The notes beneath the pieces are model-generated. The model was not told the DNA's origin. It saw only the letters and a program-made list of their open reading frames with translations, and did no database searches. Positions 5,701 to 6,284 of a stretch of 6,284 nucleotides of DNA are shown here, piece after piece (positions within the stretch are counted from its first letter, which is position 1; each line of letters begins with the position of its first letter). The DNA is from an uncultured Methylococcaceae bacterium (GTDB taxonomy: Bacteria > Pseudomonadota > Gammaproteobacteria > Methylococcales > Methylomonadaceae): the NCBI GenBank assembly GCA_913009515.1, contig CAJVYO010000107.1, forward strand, positions 1 to 6,284, read 5' to 3'. Made by a program: the position numbers and the translations under genes.

Positions 5701-6284
5701 TGGCAAGGAACAGAGGAATGCGTTAAGGGTTATTTATCAGCACTGTTTCAAGCAGATGGTACTGTTAATGTCTCCGGAAAGAGTAAATCATGTTCAATAC
5801 GTTTAGCATCGTCTTATCCTGCATTACTAAGCGATGTACAGATGTTATTATCAAATTTAGGCGTGTTTTGTCGTATTTATAAGCGTAGAGATGCAGGTCA
5901 ACGTTTATTACCTGATGGTAAAGGCGGTAAAAAATTATATGATTGTAAAGCCGATTTTGAATTAATTATTGATGGTCAATCGCGTGATATTTTTATGCAC
6001 GAAATTGGCTTTTTAGGTGAACAAAAAAATGAAAAATATCAAAATTGGGCTATAGATAAAAAATTACTGCAAAAGCAGAAGTTCATATCTAAAATTCGGA
6101 GTATAGAATTTATAGGGCAAGAAGCTGTTTTTGATACCACTCAAGATGACCAAAATACAGTTATTTTTAACGGCATTGTGACAGGACAATGCGGAGAACA
6201 AGCCTTACCACCCTACGGTTCATGCCTGCTTGGCTCAATTAACTTAACCAAATTTATCCAAAATCCTTTCCAAGATAATGCGGC
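2773..6284 (+). CDS. nrdJ: Adenosylcobalamin-dependent (class II) ribonucleotide reductase with two inteins, 3'-partial
   Basis: NrdJ reduces ribonucleotides to deoxyribonucleotides using a thiyl radical generated from adenosylcobalamin, with or without oxygen. The frame reads 1,170 codons without a stop and leaves the window open. The reductase parts are residues 1-130, 571-763 and 1140 onward (354 residues visible). Marks are WDIKYRLKT and IPAGRIISNAG at the N-terminus; Cys103 in TINCTVSG, the expected redox-active cysteine; AGCGIGYEFSTLRP, the phosphate-binding loop; GGRRGAQMATFDICHPDVVDFI; NPCGEQALPPYGSCLLGSINL with Cys1140 as the expected thiyl-radical cysteine and Glu1142 beside it; and Cys1151, the likely partner of Cys103. 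No ATP-cone is seen at the N-terminus. The inteins occupy residues 131-570 and 764-1139 and must be spliced out for activity. Paired NrdR boxes upstream suggest NrdR repression. The class II assignment rests on overall similarity to the vitamin-B12-dependent family and is firm. Confidence 0.93.
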   Translation, partial: MSDTPSKKIDSNTDIQLQDASIDIWDIKYRLKTKSGEAVDKDIDATYQRVAKALSDVEKGSANQNKYYQEFLWALRHGAIPAGRIISNAGALAHKPATSTINCTVSGVIHDSMDDILLKVHESGLTLKAGCVAHDSLVVTEQGYVTAKQAVEEQHQQILSYDKATNHFEMKPILKHMTTHVPKDENIEIESHLGTLTTSIKHPVLVYRDDSLQYVRADEITLFDGLVHHQLAWEGDKKQALKAWFTGAHLGDGSAYEKKFEYASTREKWQQKAEMQGKRLIFKIRAAEREVVERYALFFQQFCNSQAKVVSNVTPNNTPVWDFTVASFEASKASVLIDEQIGKKTATLRVPQWIKQQPEKYFLAFLAGLIDTDGTVNTERGSAILSSQNKSFTYEIQSLLALFGVHGAITHRKARSHMYNGHLIKDSGGYNLKISDSNFLLKLSEFMADSGKKSRIKEYQTQAGQYDHYVMTNSLRTALEEVAENLSHLEKQHLGFYHSKHSQSTVSRIYLDRWTTQFPQLKTQIDFVRQLRPVKNIERHLDIDETFYDFTVETHNNYLAGKNGLITIHNCGIGYEFSTLRPKDAYVSGAGAYTSGPLSFMDIYDKMCFTVSSAGGRRGAQMATFDICHPDVVDFIRAKREDGRLRQFNLSLLITSEFVEAVKADKPWPLSFPIMQRELEEDDINLADEEAVIWRDLPHTDGYVENESGLVACKITKTLPAKRLWDIIMSSTYDYAEPGFILIDKVNEMNNNWYCEDIRTTNPCVTADTRLHTQYGMVKIGELYANQAPLSVTIDKRALNQDTTGTEVRPAKAAFMTSQSAKIYKVTTEAGYEIKATAWHDFYTSRGKIKLKDLLVGDNLFIQSAKGQFGTQGDNTFGKLLGFIAGDGHFTNRGKGKQGAVIGLWNDDRIFAPMLVNYINELLASTQLQETNRQYPVSAVAIPQRNMVTITSVVLARVLALYDFNKETKLRVPEVVWQGTEECVKGYLSALFQADGTVNVSGKSKSCSIRLASSYPALLSDVQMLLSNLGVFCRIYKRRDAGQRLLPDGKGGKKLYDCKADFELIIDGQSRDIFMHEIGFLGEQKNEKYQNWAIDKKLLQKQKFISKIRSIEFIGQEAVFDTTQDDQNTVIFNGIVTGQCGEQALPPYGSCLLGSINLTKFIQNPFQDNA
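3163..4482 (+). mobile_element. Intein 1 of NrdJ, with LAGLIDADG homing endonuclease
   Basis: This is a 440-residue in-frame intein (residues 131-570) inserted between Gly130 and Cys571 of AG/CGIGYEF. Removing it restores the conserved reductase loop. It starts with Cys131 (CVAHDSLVVTEQGYV, block A). Block B is LTTSIKHPVLVY with His202; the position usually Thr in TxxH is Ser199. The endonuclease has two LAGLIDADG helices: FTGAHLGDG at 245-253 (a weak match) and LAGLIDTDG at 366-374 (a strong match). Each retains an acidic residue at the active-site position, so the enzyme could be active. Block F is FYDFTVETHNNYLAG (from 547), and block G ends TIHN with the standard His569-Asn570 before Cys571. 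All residues needed for canonical class 1 splicing are present. It shares no obvious close sequence similarity with intein 2. Confidence 0.95.
5062..6189 (+). mobile_element. Intein 2 of NrdJ, with LAGLIDADG homing endonuclease and Gly-Gln terminus
   Basis: This is a 376-residue in-frame intein (residues 764-1139) inserted between Pro763 and Cys1140 of NP/CGEQ, inside the active-site NxCxE motif. It starts with Cys764 (CVTADTRLHTQYGMVKIGEL, block A). Block B is IKATAWHDFYTS with Thr837 and His840. The endonuclease helices are LLGFIAGDG (880-888) and YLSALFQADG (987-996), both with their acidic residue. Block F is VFDTTQDDQNTVIFNGIV. The end is unusual: the last residues before Cys1140 are Thr-Gly-Gln rather than Val-His-Asn, so the terminal Asn is Gln and the penultimate His is Gly. 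Inteins ending in Gln are known, including one in a viral ribonucleotide reductase, so splicing is still plausible. Confidence 0.93.

Noticed and set aside
2773..6284. Possibility that the nrdJ region is several genes or a pseudogene
   Set aside because: Codon-by-codon reading shows no stop or frameshift, and removing the two inteins restores the conserved AGCGIGYEF and NPCGEQ motifs.

Overview
The window is an AT-rich stretch of bacterial chromosome. It carries four protein-coding genes, all on the + strand and separated by short gaps. HemW with gammaproteobacterial character, a class II ribonucleotide reductase with NrdR-type operators, and an HvfA-like secreted protein together suggest an AT-rich gammaproteobacterium. 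The lineage is an inference from protein flavour only; no marker gene is present to fix it.

Layout. (1) Bases 2-562 hold the SpmB-type half of a nucleoside-recognition/Gate-domain membrane protein. Its reading frame is open to the left edge, so it is probably the C-terminal part of an SpmA-SpmB fusion. (2) A 111-base gap has a perfect -10 hexamer and a good ribosome binding site. It leads into bases 674-1435, a secreted low-complexity protein of 253 residues. All twelve of its cysteines are followed by glycine, and it has six EGxCG motifs. It looks like an expanded HvfA-family copper-binding RiPP precursor, but the modifying enzymes are not in the window. A clear intrinsic terminator follows. 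(3) Bases 1496-2620 encode HemW, a radical-SAM heme chaperone that starts at a non-ATG codon 16 bases after the terminator. (4) A 152-base gap carries two NrdR-like boxes whose centres are 31 bases apart. (5) From 2773 to the right edge runs one uninterrupted frame of more than 1,170 codons. It is an adenosylcobalamin-dependent (class II) ribonucleotide reductase, NrdJ, interrupted by two different in-frame inteins that both contain LAGLIDADG endonucleases.

Intein 1 (bases 3163-4482, 440 residues) sits in the substrate phosphate-binding loop. Intein 2 (bases 5062-6189, 376 residues) sits directly in front of the cysteine expected to carry the catalytic thiyl radical. It has an unusual splice junction: Pro at -1, a Gly-Gln end instead of His-Asn, and Cys at +1. 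Only 354 residues of reductase proper are visible, and the gene continues past the window.

The four genes do not form an obvious pathway. The most notable items are the HvfA-like protein, the doubly interrupted reductase, the non-canonical intein 2 junction and the paired NrdR boxes. No gene-free stretch exceeds 300 bases, and I see no credible minus-strand gene, RNA gene, CRISPR array or insertion sequence.
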